64,000 bases of DNA, from assembly GCA_029204225.1 (NCBI GenBank), contig MU832637.1, forward strand, positions 1 through 64,000. Direction: 5' to 3'. Position 1 is the first letter of the stretch; the number at the start of each line of letters is the position of its first letter. Below, piece by piece: positions 20,803-34,400 of this stretch. Origin of the DNA: Diphasiastrum complanatum (taxonomy: Eukaryota > Streptophyta > Lycopodiopsida > Lycopodiales > Lycopodiaceae). The position numbers and the translations under genes are program-made. The notes under the pieces are model-generated. The model was not told where the DNA came from. It ran no database searches and was given only the letters and a program-made list of their open reading frames with translations.

Positions 20803-23800
20803 CTACAATACCACAACAGAATAAATATTGTTAAGAAGCACATCCTAAAGAATGACAAAGTAAATCAAGATGGGAGAGGGGTGTCCAGATGGGGACCCAC
20901 ATTGATAGTTTTTTAAGAGAGCACATGGAATTCTCAAAAGTAAGATGAGTCATAAACTTCTAAGGTTGATAACAAAGTCTCTGAACTATAGATCAACAAT
21001 TATTTCACCAGATTCTCCTGAGACAAGAGGTGCTTTTAGTAAGCTGTCAGTCAGTAGAGTCTAGACCTTCACCAAATACTTGCTGAACATAGCCTGATCT
21101 GTTTTGCCAATATTCTTTAGAGCGTTTTGCTACTAGTGAAGTCACCTTTTCAAATCATTGCTGGATTGGCCAAGAAAATGAATTTAGACATTCAATAACA
21201 TTCTCATCTTAACCTCTGTATCAGAACAATTATAAATCACATAAATCACAGATTTAACATCAAAATCCAAAAGCTAGTACAAGCACCTTGTCAAATCATG
21301 CTCAAAACAAAATCGGCCAACATCCAACTGTAATTCTGATGGCAATGTACTCTTTTCCACAACATTGATAAGGTTATGTGCACAGGCCACATGTTGGTAT
21401 TGCTGAAGACACAGCCCAAGGCCAATCTGTGCTAAACTAGCAGCCACTTCCTCCGCAAACTCTGAGTCCTGAAATGTAAACTATTGGCTTAGTCTTTCAA
21501 ATGGGAAAGGAAATAAACCTGCTCAGAACTGGTAAAAAAGCGAGAGAGATATAAGAATTAAAAGGAAAATCTAAGCAGTTAAGCATGATAAAAAAGACAC
21601 CTATTGCGTTTTCTAAATGCCATGTACTTCTAGCACCAGAAAAAACACGAACTCTTGAACAGAATAAACCATTGCTTGCAATTTGTGCGCTAACATGAAC
21701 ATACAACATTTAAAGAGCTTTAAAATAGGACGGTTCAGTAGCAACATAGAATATCCACAGTGATTTGATTCTGGGAAGACCAAGTTCATTGAACAACTTC
21801 ATTGCTTATTTGGTACCTAGAACCTGTCAGATAAAATTGGCAATGAACTTACAAGTTGAAAGACAATTTGCAAAATGGAACAGAGATTAAAGGCTTGAAA
21901 AAGGCAAACAAGCACATCTTAAGAAGAACATGGTATCAAGAGCAATCAACTTATTCACCCAAGCTTCTTCAAAGATGGTGGAAGTCAAAACTACTGGCCA
22001 ATACCAGAGAACCCCGTTAAAGAGACAGTTCACTCACTGTGACATGAGGTTCATGGACTGTAAAAATGACATCAGATGCAGATAAAACATCTCCAAATTC
22101 GGCCAGCAAACAGCTAATCTCCAAAGCCTCCAAAGATGTCTGAGCACAATTCAGGCCTGCCTCTGCCTTTGATTTGAGAAGACTTGACCAAAGTTTGTCT
22201 ACTGGATTCAAATTAGTGTAAGTCAGCTTCTCTTCTGTGCTGCCGGGTATAGTGAGTGTGTTATCCTCTGTAACAGGAGATCGAGTAGTTAAACACTCTG
22301 CTACATCATCCAGAGGCACTGCCACTTTTACAGTTGATGGTATGTCATTATCACATGAATGAGCAGCTTCTTTAGAATATCTTCCTTCTTTTGAAAGACG
22401 TTCTACTGAGAGCAATGTCCCTCCATAGTAGGTCCAGTTACCATTAGAAGAATTTTCTAAGGACGTATCATATTTATCCATGAATGCATGTGCTGTCAAT
22501 GGCACGTCAGTTTTTTGCAAAAATCTAGTACCAAATGAGAGATGTGTCTCTAAAGGCTGTGCTTCAGTTATTTCCTCCAGCACAACTGGCACATCACTAT
22601 TTGCAGAAGAGGCTTGAGGGTATTCCAAGTCTGAACAGCAGCTAACAGTTTGCCCAGTCAATTCATCGCCTTTCTCCTTCCCATCAAGCAGACTTGTGTT
22701 TCCAGAATGCAACCTCCTTAGTCTCCGAAATGCATCAGGCTTATCATAAGTCAAGCATGCATCATATGAGTTATCCAAAGCATGATTCTGTACTGAAAAT
22801 AGTTCATGATGATTTTCACAATTGCTTGGTTCCTCTGAAAGGTTTGAAAAGCTGTATGTAAACCCACATTTATCATCTACTGACACACTTTCAGATTTAC
22901 ATGTGTTCAGCACGTCATATCTACATTTTTCCTCCAATTCTGCAGGTAAAATGTCAGCTAAAGAGCAGTCATCTTCTGAATCTGAGAAAACAATAGATTG
23001 GTGTAACTTTTGTCGTCGTAACATTTTGGACAATCGTGGCTTCCGTGCACTGGGCAAAGGGCTACCGTACAAGGTTCCTGTTTCAGCAGAAATAAGCAAT
23101 GATTCTTCATCGGCCCCATCAGCAAGTAAAGTGTTGGAGGCAGCAGTGATTATTTGTTCTTGAACCGGGGATTGGTCCGTGGTTGCCTTCAACTTCTTTC
23201 TCAGTTTTTGCATCTTCTGATTCTTTGTGTGGCGCATGGCAACCTTCAGTTCAGCTAACTGTGCAGCAACTGATTCAGCAAGTCTGTCCGACTCTTGCAC
23301 TGCTTGTATGGCCTTCTCATTGATGCCTTGGGATAAAGGACAGGGATAGCTCAAGGAAATGACATGAGGTAAGACAGAATATTGTGCGTCTGATGCAAAG
23401 AGGAGCCTAGTTCTTAAAGCCCATATGTCACTTTGCTGACATGGTGGTACTTTACAGACTAAAACCTCCTCGAGCGCACCTGAATTCAAAGGACCGGTTT
23501 TGGACATTCCAGCTCGCTCTTTGACATCCGTATCAACAATCTCTTGCTCCTCCAATAAAGAGTGTCCGCTATTTTCGAAGGCACTGCTCAGACAAGCACA
23601 AAGTTTGGCAGAGTTACAATGGCGACAATTGACATTTTGGCACGGCAACTCAACCGCATGTTGCTGAGTTGAATTTTCAACAGTATCTTGAGACACCAAA
23701 CAAGCTACATCCGACTGTATAGGTACATTACAACTTTGACCCCAATATTGAAGCATCATCATAAGCTTCCTTAAATCATGGCGACACAATTTTACAAGCT

Positions 23801-26800
23801 GCTCAATCAACATTGGGCTTTTTGGCATGTTTTCAGACATGCAGACCTGCACAAAAATGAAAACATAATTCAGAGCAGCAAACTCACAGGAGGAACACTC
23901 GAGCCCATGCAATGAAATATCTCATTCAGGGTATCCTATGCAATACAAGTAGCAGCACCTACTTCCACATTCAATGACGTAAGATCATATCATAATGATA
24001 TGTGAGATGAAGCAATTCAAGTATCTTACGCTGAGTTTGCTTTTCACATTACAAAGAAACTCTTTCAAGCTTACCATAAAAATGTGAGTCACCAGATCAA
24101 CGATTGATGGCTTTGTAAACTGAATCACAAGCTTCTCCAGCTGTGGCAAATGTGGCTGTCCTTCTGCAACAATGTATTCTAGTGAGAAGCGGACCAGGAA
24201 CATTTTCTTTGAAGTAATTGCATGCAAGACATATTGAAACATAAATCATAAAAGTTTTAATATTTCATAAAATAATCCAAAGGCCAAAAGCTGTTATGTG
24301 TTCATAGACATTGACAATCGCACTACACAATAATCAGAATCATACTGTTGCTGGTTAAAATCAAAGGTCGTTTCGTAGTTCTGGCTAGCTGGACCAAAGC
24401 TGCCATAAATCCACGATCTTCTTCAAAAACGATGTCCACATCTTCGAAAAGTATCAATGTCATTCTTCCTCTTTGGCTTTCTGAGAAATCCAAAGTATCA
24501 TCCTCTGCTGGACAATCCTGCATGGAAGGATTTTGAAAAATTGCTGCATCCTGGTTTAGATTACTCTGTTTGTGTGCATGCTTCTCATGCTGTTTCGATC
24601 TTCCATTACAAACCTTGCTGATAGTCATATCCATTTGTGCCTCTTTTTCTCCTTTAGAAAATTTGGTCAGGTGCTTTTTCTCGCTTCCTTTAAGTGGAGA
24701 ACAAGAGGAATTTACGTTCTCATCTGCAGACCTGAAAGCCATTTGGTATAGTTTAGGTCTCATCATTTTGCTCCTTGCAGCTTCATACAGATAATGAAGT
24801 AATTAGATTTATTTGAAATAGGGAACAGGATAAGGTGAGCTATGTAGTTCTCAAACCATTTACTCAATCCATGAGATTCCATTGCCTCCCCAAATTTGTG
24901 TTTTATTAGAGCTCCATTGCGACCTTCAGATGCATTGATCTGCAAAAGGAGCAAGGTCATCTACACATTGGAAAAGGATCAAATTGTCCTCTTCAAGTAA
25001 TCAAGTCTTGAGCATGTCAAGGGTCATACACTTGCATGCCTTGAAATTTTTGAAACCGATAATTCGCCACTTGCAATTGTCAAAACTCAGGGTATGCAAT
25101 CTTCGACTTACAGAATCCAAAAAATTTCAAATGGTTAATTCCATGCATGCACCGTCTGGTTGTTAACACAACGTCTACCAATGTCACCTATCAGCTGAAG
25201 TAGATTAATACTACATTGGAACCAACATGTCCATGTCACTTCCATATGTGAAGACCAATGGGATTGCTATCTCTTTTCCTGAGGTCATGCTCTACAAACT
25301 GATTAACGTGAAGGCTAGCTAGCAAAAAGAAGCAAAACAAATCATTAAAAAGTTCATGAAGGAGGTGATTATTCAAGGTGATCAGGTGGATCCGATAGCA
25401 CAAATTAACTGGCACAAGAGAGATGAACTTAATTCAGGGACACAAATAACAATCACATTGACAATTTGGCTGTGAGTGCTGCCATAATTGCCAGTGTGAA
25501 AAAGGTCAACCATGCAATCTTTAGCTTTAATAACTACGTGTATAAACGTTCAGGGGGGTCAAAAGGCCATACCATATTTTTGTGTTTTATTTACAATAGC
25601 GATGTGCCCTCCAAAAAGGTCAGCATAGATGCTATACAGATTTTAGTTAGATATGATAAAAAAGATATGAAAAGAACAAAAAAAACCTGGTCGTTACTTG
25701 GTAGCAAAGAGGCCTTGAGTCAAGTGGAGCTCACGAGCACAGGGAGATCCCAGTTTTCTCTTTGAAATTTGTCCATATAGGACTGGATGGGATCAACCAT
25801 ACTGTAATCATTATGATGGAGAATCACCCACAAAGTAGTATGGTTCTTTTCCTTTTGAAACTGATTTTCTTTCATGATGTTTAATCTTCTGTATGCACAT
25901 ATGTCCAGCCACAGAAAAAGGCTAGACCAACAACACCATCAGCCATAGATGTCATCACATGATTTTTGCCAAAAGTTCAGACACAAACTCATATAAGGAT
26001 CTCATGAACAGCATACAATAATCTTCGACTAAAATTACTACACGAGGCTCCATTTGCAAAGCATGAAGCATTTCATATGCCCCTCCAAATGAATGCAGAT
26101 GAGCCACCTATGAAGAACTTCAACGCCCAAATCACTCAATCGAACAATGAATAACATTAACTCCACATATACAGCTCTGGAGGCCCTTATTGAAACCTTC
26201 CAAGTAGCACCCAAATAGAATTAGGGCATACATCAGCATAGCACAGGTCCCAAGATGATCTGCACCCTACCTCATAGCCCCTGTCGCAGTCAGCCAAGTG
26301 AAGATTGGTCTACCGTCTATACTAGCATTGACTTGCAAGCTTTGAAAAACATAACAATTTTTGTCTACTTTGCAGTGGATGGAGATTCTTTTTGAAAAGC
26401 TTACGTTCATGACCCCAATTTCGATCAATGATGGCCACTTAATTTTATTAAAAAGTCAAAAATACCACAGGATGTTGAAGCACAAAACTGTGAAAAAATT
26501 ACCAATCATAAACTCACTACTAGATTGCAAACAGTTTTTTATTCAAACTAAGAATAGTGGCCCTGATTCGATTGTTCTTTCTTCCAAATGCTATATAGCT
26601 GGCACATGAATCAGCAAGCCTAGAAACCTTAATGCAAGTCCACTATCCAGTTACCCTCAAGTTGGGTAGCCTCAACCAAAAGCCACTGCTTTAGTTCCTG
26701 CACTATGAAGAGTTTGCGATGAATACAAATTTATCTAGCACGAGCTGACCACATCACTTACAAACGTCTATAAAAGGAAAGAGATTCTGAAAACAGAAGC

Positions 26801-27751
26801 CACAAAGAGTAGCAAACCTCAAGAACCGTAAAGCCCTGCTCTTTCGCACATGCATAGACAGCTGCTGATTTGCCAGACTGCACACAATAATGCAAGTAGA
26901 TTGAATTTGGCTCCAATACTAGTTTAATTCCCAGAAATGAAAGAGCCAAATAGTCCAGTCTAAAAAAGGAAAAGCCATAATATTAAAATTGCCAATGGAG
27001 GAAAAAGCTGGATCCAATTCTGATGGCATCCACCCATAAAGCAGCTCCATAAACCTCAGCCAGGCAGATTCTTACAAGTTTACTGTAGAGGCCACTTGTA
27101 AATGGAAACTGTACTTTAGCTAAGAATCTCTCAAATTGAGGGCTGTCATAAATAATACTTACACCAACTGGCCCAGTCAACAATACAGTATTGCACAGCT
27201 CCTCTTCAATGTTTGTAACATCGTCACCGCTATCATCTTGGAACCATCCTCTGTCATCATTGACATCAAATTGTTTGCTCCTGCTACTTGTAGAATAGAG
27301 TTTCTCTGTGTTTTCTGTTTTTCTCTCGCAAGCAATTTTTAATTTCCAGGAGTGAAGCCAATTATTCAAAAATGATAAGGAATCCTTATTGCCACAAACC
27401 TGAAACAGCAATATGCAAGGTGTATCAAGCAAATAAATAAGGTCAAGACAAGAGAGCATGAGATTGAAGTTAAAAGTTTAGAAGATGAGTTAAAAGATTC
27501 ACAGAGAAATATTCTCGTGCACAATTTGCTGCATCTCATCTAGCGAGCCAAAAACCTGCTTGGAAGAAGATGGCTGGTATCTCTCAGTCCATAAAACATT
27601 ATGTGAGCCATTGGAAACATTATCCTCTCCCACAAAGGATGGGAAACTGCCACTGCTCCCCACAAAACAGACTTTGGATCGGCAAGTAAGGTACCAACTT
27701 AATCTGTACATAACAACAAGACATGTGCAACTATGTTAACTTAAAGCTCTC

Positions 27752-27814
<63 letters not shown>

Positions 27815-30800
27815 CTCTCTCTCGCCCCCCCCCCCCCCCCGGGGCCCCATCCACACCACCTTCGGATTGGAGTGTGGAATTATGCTGGCATACATTCATC
27901 CTCTACAGCAGGGGACCTTGTTGATTTTATCACAGACAGAGATATATTATTCTTCATGAGAGCCCGGAGCGAGGACTTCCTTCTTTTTTTGGATATAGAT
28001 GGGACTCAGTATTCCGACGAGAGACTAGATCTGCCAGTGCCCGAGGTTCAGGTGGGGTCGCCTGCTTGTATAGAGAGACTCTCCATTCGAGTATTGACTT
28101 CATCCGACATGACGAGCATGCCCCCTAGATATGGACTCGCATCGTGGGTCAGGATATTGGTTTCGATAGAGACCTTTTTATTGCAGCATGTGTTACTTTC
28201 CACCAGAGTCCTCGTCTTTTGTTGAGGGTATTGGATCTCCATACTAGGACCTCTCACCAAATATTATCAGATTCTCAGAGCGGGGGCATATACTCCTCAC
28301 AGGGGATCTCTTCGAGACAGACAGAGTTCTTCGACACCACTGATCAGCTGCGTGTTCGTGCCCTTGACAGTGATATGATTGGGGTTACTAGGACCTCCAC
28401 GGACAGTTTGGGACCTACTACTTCATATGGTGAGCACTTACTACAATTTGAAGAGGCACATGAGCTAGCCATTTATAATGGCTTACCTTGTTGGCCACAT
28501 TCAAACAGCTATACATGCCATCCTCACAATGGAGGACAGGTGTCGTTGACTATCTCAGGGGTCACCATCCTTTGTACCCATAGTCTTTGATTTCCACGTT
28601 TCCCCCACCACCCTTTCTAATCACTCATTTCTCTCCTTCGATATCGGCCACCTTCCACCCATTCATTCATCTACACTACCCATGCTTACCCGAGCACCCA
28701 GGTACACATTCGATCCCATTCACATGCCACTGTACCGGCAGTCCTTGGCTTCACTTTTACACTCCTTTCCTCAAGATAGTCCATTCGACACCCAAGCTAC
28801 TTTTCTCACCACCTCTCTCCACACGGCTGCCTCACTAACCCTCCCCACAAAACCCCATCCCAAAAAATCTCGACGCACAGCTCGACCATTGCACCCTCCA
28901 TGGTACGATACCGAGTGCCTCTTCATCAATCAGTAGCCTATTCACGTATCCGTGCTCCACATATGCTCCGATCTTCCCGACGCTCTTACCATCGTGTTCT
29001 CTGCCGTAAGAAGCGTTCCTATGGTGATTCTGAAGGCAAACATCTTATTGACCTCCTTTTCAGTTCTTCGGGCGCTTTTTGGCGTGAGTTCATTCCTCGC
29101 TCTCCACCACCTCTCCTGAAGGACCTCCGCATTTGGACTGATTATGTTACTAGCTTGTATACCGTCCCCACCGGCTCACCTATCTCTATATCTCCACGAC
29201 CATCTGAGTTCTCCTTCTTCACATCTGACATGGTACTTGCAGCCATTAAGAAGATGAAGTCCCACAAGGCCAGAGACATTGAAGATCTTGAGTCTGAACT
29301 CCTTTCCCATGCCTCTGACTTACTCGCTCCCACTATAGCCATCCTTATTAATTCCGCAGTGGTTTCTGGTTTCCCATCATCCTGGTGCACTAACATTATC
29401 CACCCCATCCATAAGAATGGTGACCCCGTGATTCCGAATAACTACCGCACCATCATGATTGTACTATACTTCAGTCTGTTGTAAGCTCAGAGGCGGAGAC
29501 TAGGAGACTACATGCTATGGGTCAAGCAAGTTTTCGAGCCCAATATTCTACTGTAGATCACATCTTCACATTGCGGGCCCTGATTGAGGAGGCTAGGCAC
29601 AGGAGAGAGAGGGTTTACTATTGTTTTGTGGACTTTAGGAAAGCCTTTGATTCTGTTCCTCGCTCATTGCTCATCCAGAGACTCCAAGACCTCGGCTTCT
29701 CCACCGACATTGTCCTTGCTGTGATGGCACTTTATGAGCGTGTCCTGGGATGTTTCCGCATAGCAGTGGCATATCCGATCACATTTGGAGCACTATTGGG
29801 GTGAAGCAAAGTTGCTCCCTCTCACCAATCCTCTTTGGCTTGTATATTGATGAGTTGGAGAGAGTCATTACACAGTTTGGTGGTGCTGGTTGCAGGCTTG
29901 GGGACATCCTGATTGCTATCCTCCTTTATGCCGATGATGTGGTATTGGTCTCACCGACCAGAGAGGGTCTACAGCGATAGTTGGATTGCTTGCATGAGTT
30001 TTGCACCAGATGGGGCTAGGGGTGAACATTGGCAAGACCAAGGTTATGGTCTTCAACACTTCTCGAGCATTCATGCATCAACAGGAGCTTACTTTGGGTG
30101 GACAAGTTCTAGAGGTGGTCCCTTCCTACACATACCTGGGGATCCTTTTCTCAGGTCCTACTTTTAGCATGAGACAGGCCGCTGCTACTCGACTATGGAA
30201 GGGACATGCCTCTCTTGTTCAGCTAGAGCGATTTTGTTTCCGGAAGTCCATCCAGGATGCTCGCAGTAAGTGTCACCTCTTTGATACCATTGTCACCCCC
30301 GCGGCTCTATATGCGGCAGAGGCATGGTACAAGTCTCCCCTCTTCACACTGGGCCAGCCTTTCATGATTACAGACCACCATCCTAGCTCGGTTGATTCGA
30401 GCGAAGCCTTCTGTTCCACATGAGATTCTCCTGGACGAGTTTGCAGTTCCACCTATACAGATCAAGGCAACTCTTCAGCTCACTACCTTTATACAGAGGA
30501 TACATGCGTTACCAGAGATAGACAGACGATACATACAGATTGCACTATCCTCCTCACAACGACTCCATGATCAAGGCTACCGGTTATCATAGTTCTCTCA
30601 GGCATCTCACCTTCTACTTGAGTCATTTGGTATCTCTATCATAGAGCTTCTTTTAGGCACCCATCAGTATATCAAACGATTCCTCTATCGCGCATATCTA
30701 GAACGGACTTGGCGTAACCAGTTAGGGGTTAAGCCAGCTTTCTACCAGACCCATTTTTTGGAGCTGGATGCATCAGGGACCCCGGTCATGCCACGCTACT

Positions 30801-31330
30801 TGGATATCACATTGCCTCATATTCACACCCCAGCATTTTACCTCACAGCCATTGATTACTTCATTCTTTCCGAGGTGGAGATCGCGTGATTTAGTGCCTG
30901 AGGAGGAGGAATATGACGACGACGAGGATGACAACCACTCACATGCTCATAGAGATCAGAGACAGTGTACTTCCCACCATCACGTTACTACTAGGATCAC
31001 CAGACAACCTACGCAGAGACGTACTACCACACATGCTCATGCTCACAGACGACGCCGGCAAGCTCCAGTGCCTTCTCATGTTGTAGCTCACATTACATCT
31101 TTTTACAGCATCAGCACAGCAGCAGCAGCACAGTCTTGACATCTTGACATGGATACATGTGATTATTATGCGCACACACACACTCTCGCAGACGTGTCTA
31201 GATTAGTTTGTACTAGATGTTTTCTTTATTATAGTTTTGGAGATGTTTTATACGTTACCACATACTTGACATCTACTTCATTAGTCTTATATGCCTTTTG
31301 GCATGGAAAAGACATTAATAAAGCTTTCTT

Positions 31331-31407
<77 letters not shown>

Positions 31408-34400
31408 CAGTCAGGAAAACATTCCATAGAGGAACTCATTGAGCAATCACCGTAAGCATGAAGCTATAAGGGAGAGTGCAAGGCTGCTGATAAATTGAAG
31501 TATCAAGAAAATTCAAAGCTCGAAGATCTGCAAGTGTGACAGACATAGAGCGATTCTGGGGAGAACTGATTGGTTCTAGTCAGTATTGAGCGCCGCGCTA
31601 CTGGTGTTGGGCTGCTAGAACGCTCCATCAGCACTGTCCTACTGCATGGCTCCATGTAACAAACGGGGGGGAGGTAACTCCCCCCACTCTCCACCATGCC
31701 CTACTGTCTCGGAAGCTAAACCAAGCCCTACCAGCCCGGAAACCACCTCCCTGTCCATCGCATCTGAGTTTGTGGTACATGCTGCCATCGTACCTACTTC
31801 AAGTCTGTCCATTGCATCTGCATCTGATTTGTCCATCGCATCTGCATCTTCCAAGACAGATGCCCACCCTGTTGCCGAAACATTTGCGGTTAATCAACTA
31901 CCTACAATTGATTATACCCCTTCCAAACCTACTGAAGGCCTCTTTGCCTATGACATCAGCTTTATTCAGCAACAAATCCTTGGACTCAAAAGACAATTAC
32001 ACTTCTTTGAAATTGAGAATGGCGAGCTGGTTTTGGATCTCTGTGGGGTTACAGAGCGAATGGACCAGCTTGAAAAAGAAAATGTGCATCTTAAGCAACG
32101 GATTGCAAAACATATCCCGCAAAAGAATGTTATGGAGGAGACTTCGAACAAAATATCCAGCCTTGAAAAACAAGTGGAAGAAACGAAGACATGGGCAGCG
32201 CGTCTCAAAAACGATGGTAAGGCTGAGTCTTCAAGCTCGGTTCAACATGCATTTGTGAATTCTACACTAGAAAATGTCTTTTCAATTCTTTGGTCATTGT
32301 TTGGGGCTTTCTCAGGACCGCTTTCTTGCAGTTTGTTACTTTGCACCGCAGACATCATCTTTTTTCTAGGCTCTCTCAGATGATATAGTCAGCTTTGCAC
32401 AATGAGGCCTTATTCTTTTAGCAAGGGATTTTAATGCTCGCACGAGCATCAGGCAGGCTGATTTCATGCAGAGAGTGACTTTCTACAGGTTCACACACTA
32501 GATATGGAATTGGACAGGACCTCACAGGATGCAGATACTCCGGCTACCACTTTGGAGAGCAGCTGATTGGTTTAGCAGAGACCCATTCCTTAGCCATATT
32601 GAATGGCCTTCATTGCTGGCCTTTATCGTCTTATTTTACCTGTCACCCACATGGAGGAGGACATAGTGTTGTTAACTACCTCATTGGGTCACCGGCCTTG
32701 ATCCCATTTCTTCATACCTTCCACATTATACGTCCTACCATTTCTGATCACTCCCTCCTACTTCTATCCCTTGGACACAATATTACCACGGTCACAACAC
32801 ACCATCCCACTTATCACCACTGCCCGGTTTTCTCTCCATCTGGTCTTCCCGTTTACACCGAGTCCTTAATCACTTTTCTCCATGACTTTCCCTTCACCTC
32901 GTCGGTAGACCAACAAGCTGTCTTTTTATCTCCATCTCTTTTGCAATCTGCCAATACTGCCTATCCTACGAAAACCTTCTCTTCCCATAAACGCACCCAC
33001 AACAGATGGTATGATAGAAAATGCTTCTCACTGCATAAACAAGTTGTTTACACTAGATACCACTCTCCTCACACCCTAGCCTTGAAACAAAAGGAATATC
33101 ACAAAGTGACTCTGAAAAAAAATACAACCTATCTACAGTCCTTGGGACAAAAACTCGTTGATGCTATTGCCTCCCCATCCTCCTATTTCTTTTGGCGTAT
33201 GTTCTCTAAAAACCCTTATAAACCCGCTCCTGTTGCTATAGAGTCATGGATAAATTATGCTACCAAGCTTTATACAGTAGACTCTCTTTCCATTTCTCTT
33301 TCCCCACGCCCTTCAGAATTCACCCTCTTCACCACGTCCATGGTTGAAAACGCCATTCAAAATGGTCAAACCCATAGAGCCACCGATGTTGACCTCCTAA
33401 GCATGGACTTCCTAAAACCAGTTGCTCACATTATTGCCCCGTACATTTCCCATATCTTTAACCAATATGTCATCTTCAACCTCCCCACATCTTAGTGCAC
33501 CAACGTTTTACACCCTATCCTCAAAGCCGGGGATCCTTTGAATGTAGACAACTACCGCACTATTATGATTAGTCATACTATGGCCAAGCTATATGGATCC
33601 GATTTGCAGTCAATTATCAGCTCACAGGCAGAGACAGAGGGTTACATGCTATGGGACAAGCAGGTTTTCGCGCTGGCTACTCCACGGCTGACCAAATATT
33701 CATCCTGAGATGTATTATTGAGGAGGCTAAGATCAAGAAACAGAGGGTTTATTGTTGCTTTGTGGACTTCCGCAAAGCCTTTGATTTTGTTCCGAGACAC
33801 CTTTTACTTCAGTGCCTGCTAGTATCGCTTGGCTTTTCTTAGGATATCATTGTTGCTATCATCACATTGTATGAGAGAGTGTTGGCTCACTTTCGAGATG
33901 GTGATGGATGGTCCTCTTATATTCATAGTACAGTGGGAGTTAAACAGGGATGTCCTTTATCCCCTACTCTCTTTGCTCTATACATTGATGATCTTGAACG
34001 GATTATTAGGGAAGAGGGCGGAGATGGTTCTCTGTTAGCATATATGATTATCCCTATTCTGTAGGAAATAGAAGCCTAAGGATCCAGGATCTTAACTATT
34101 CAATCACACAAAGCATTCTCAAAAGAAAGAGAGAGATGGCTAAAAACCCTCTTGTAGAAACTCGTGGACAGCCAAGGAGAATAGTCAGTATTGCTTACAA
34201 AAGTGTCTCATACAAATGGGATGCACACATATATGTAGTCCAAGATGAATATCTAACTTCATGACTATTGGCTATCCAACTACTTGACTATTGGCTATCC
34301 AACTTTCTATAAGTTACATAGAAAGAATAAGGTACCTCCAATATGTCAAGTTGGGGTACTTAATGTCACAATTAGGCCTAGTGGACCCATGAGTCCCTAC

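Larger units (their letters stand above)
27843..31404 (+). mobile_element. LINE A (non-LTR retrotransposon), 5'-truncated and broken
   Basis: Plus-strand element in intron 6, antisense to the host gene. The order is an endonuclease start (27850-28590), a linker, reverse transcriptase with YADDV (about 29930), a C-terminal region, then AATAAA and a CT-repeat tail. ORF1 is absent. It shares a clear family resemblance with LINE F (45437-48610, minus) and LINE G at protein and DNA level. Multiple frameshifts break the ORF2. Confidence 0.82.
31500..34063 (+). mobile_element. LINE B, interrupted by Copia D
   Basis: ORF1 (31646-32290) and ORF2 pieces (about 32395-34063) on the plus strand in intron 6. 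The endonuclease N-terminus is deleted. The RT stops at LLAYMIIPIL, just before where YADD should be, because the LTR of Copia D begins at 34064. The LINE tail at 39313-40490 on the same strand could be its displaced 3' end. The 5' boundary is approximate. Confidence 0.75.

Noticed and set aside
22822-23163. 113-codon plus-strand frame
   Set aside because: Antisense shadow of the large exon 13.
25960-26280. A faint PPR-like phrase on the minus strand of intron 9
   Set aside because: Only one short stretch (GGAYEMLHALQMEP) looks similar, with stops around it; not enough to call.
27723-27959. Open frame across the CT/poly-C tract
   Set aside because: Simple-repeat artefact at the LINE A edge.
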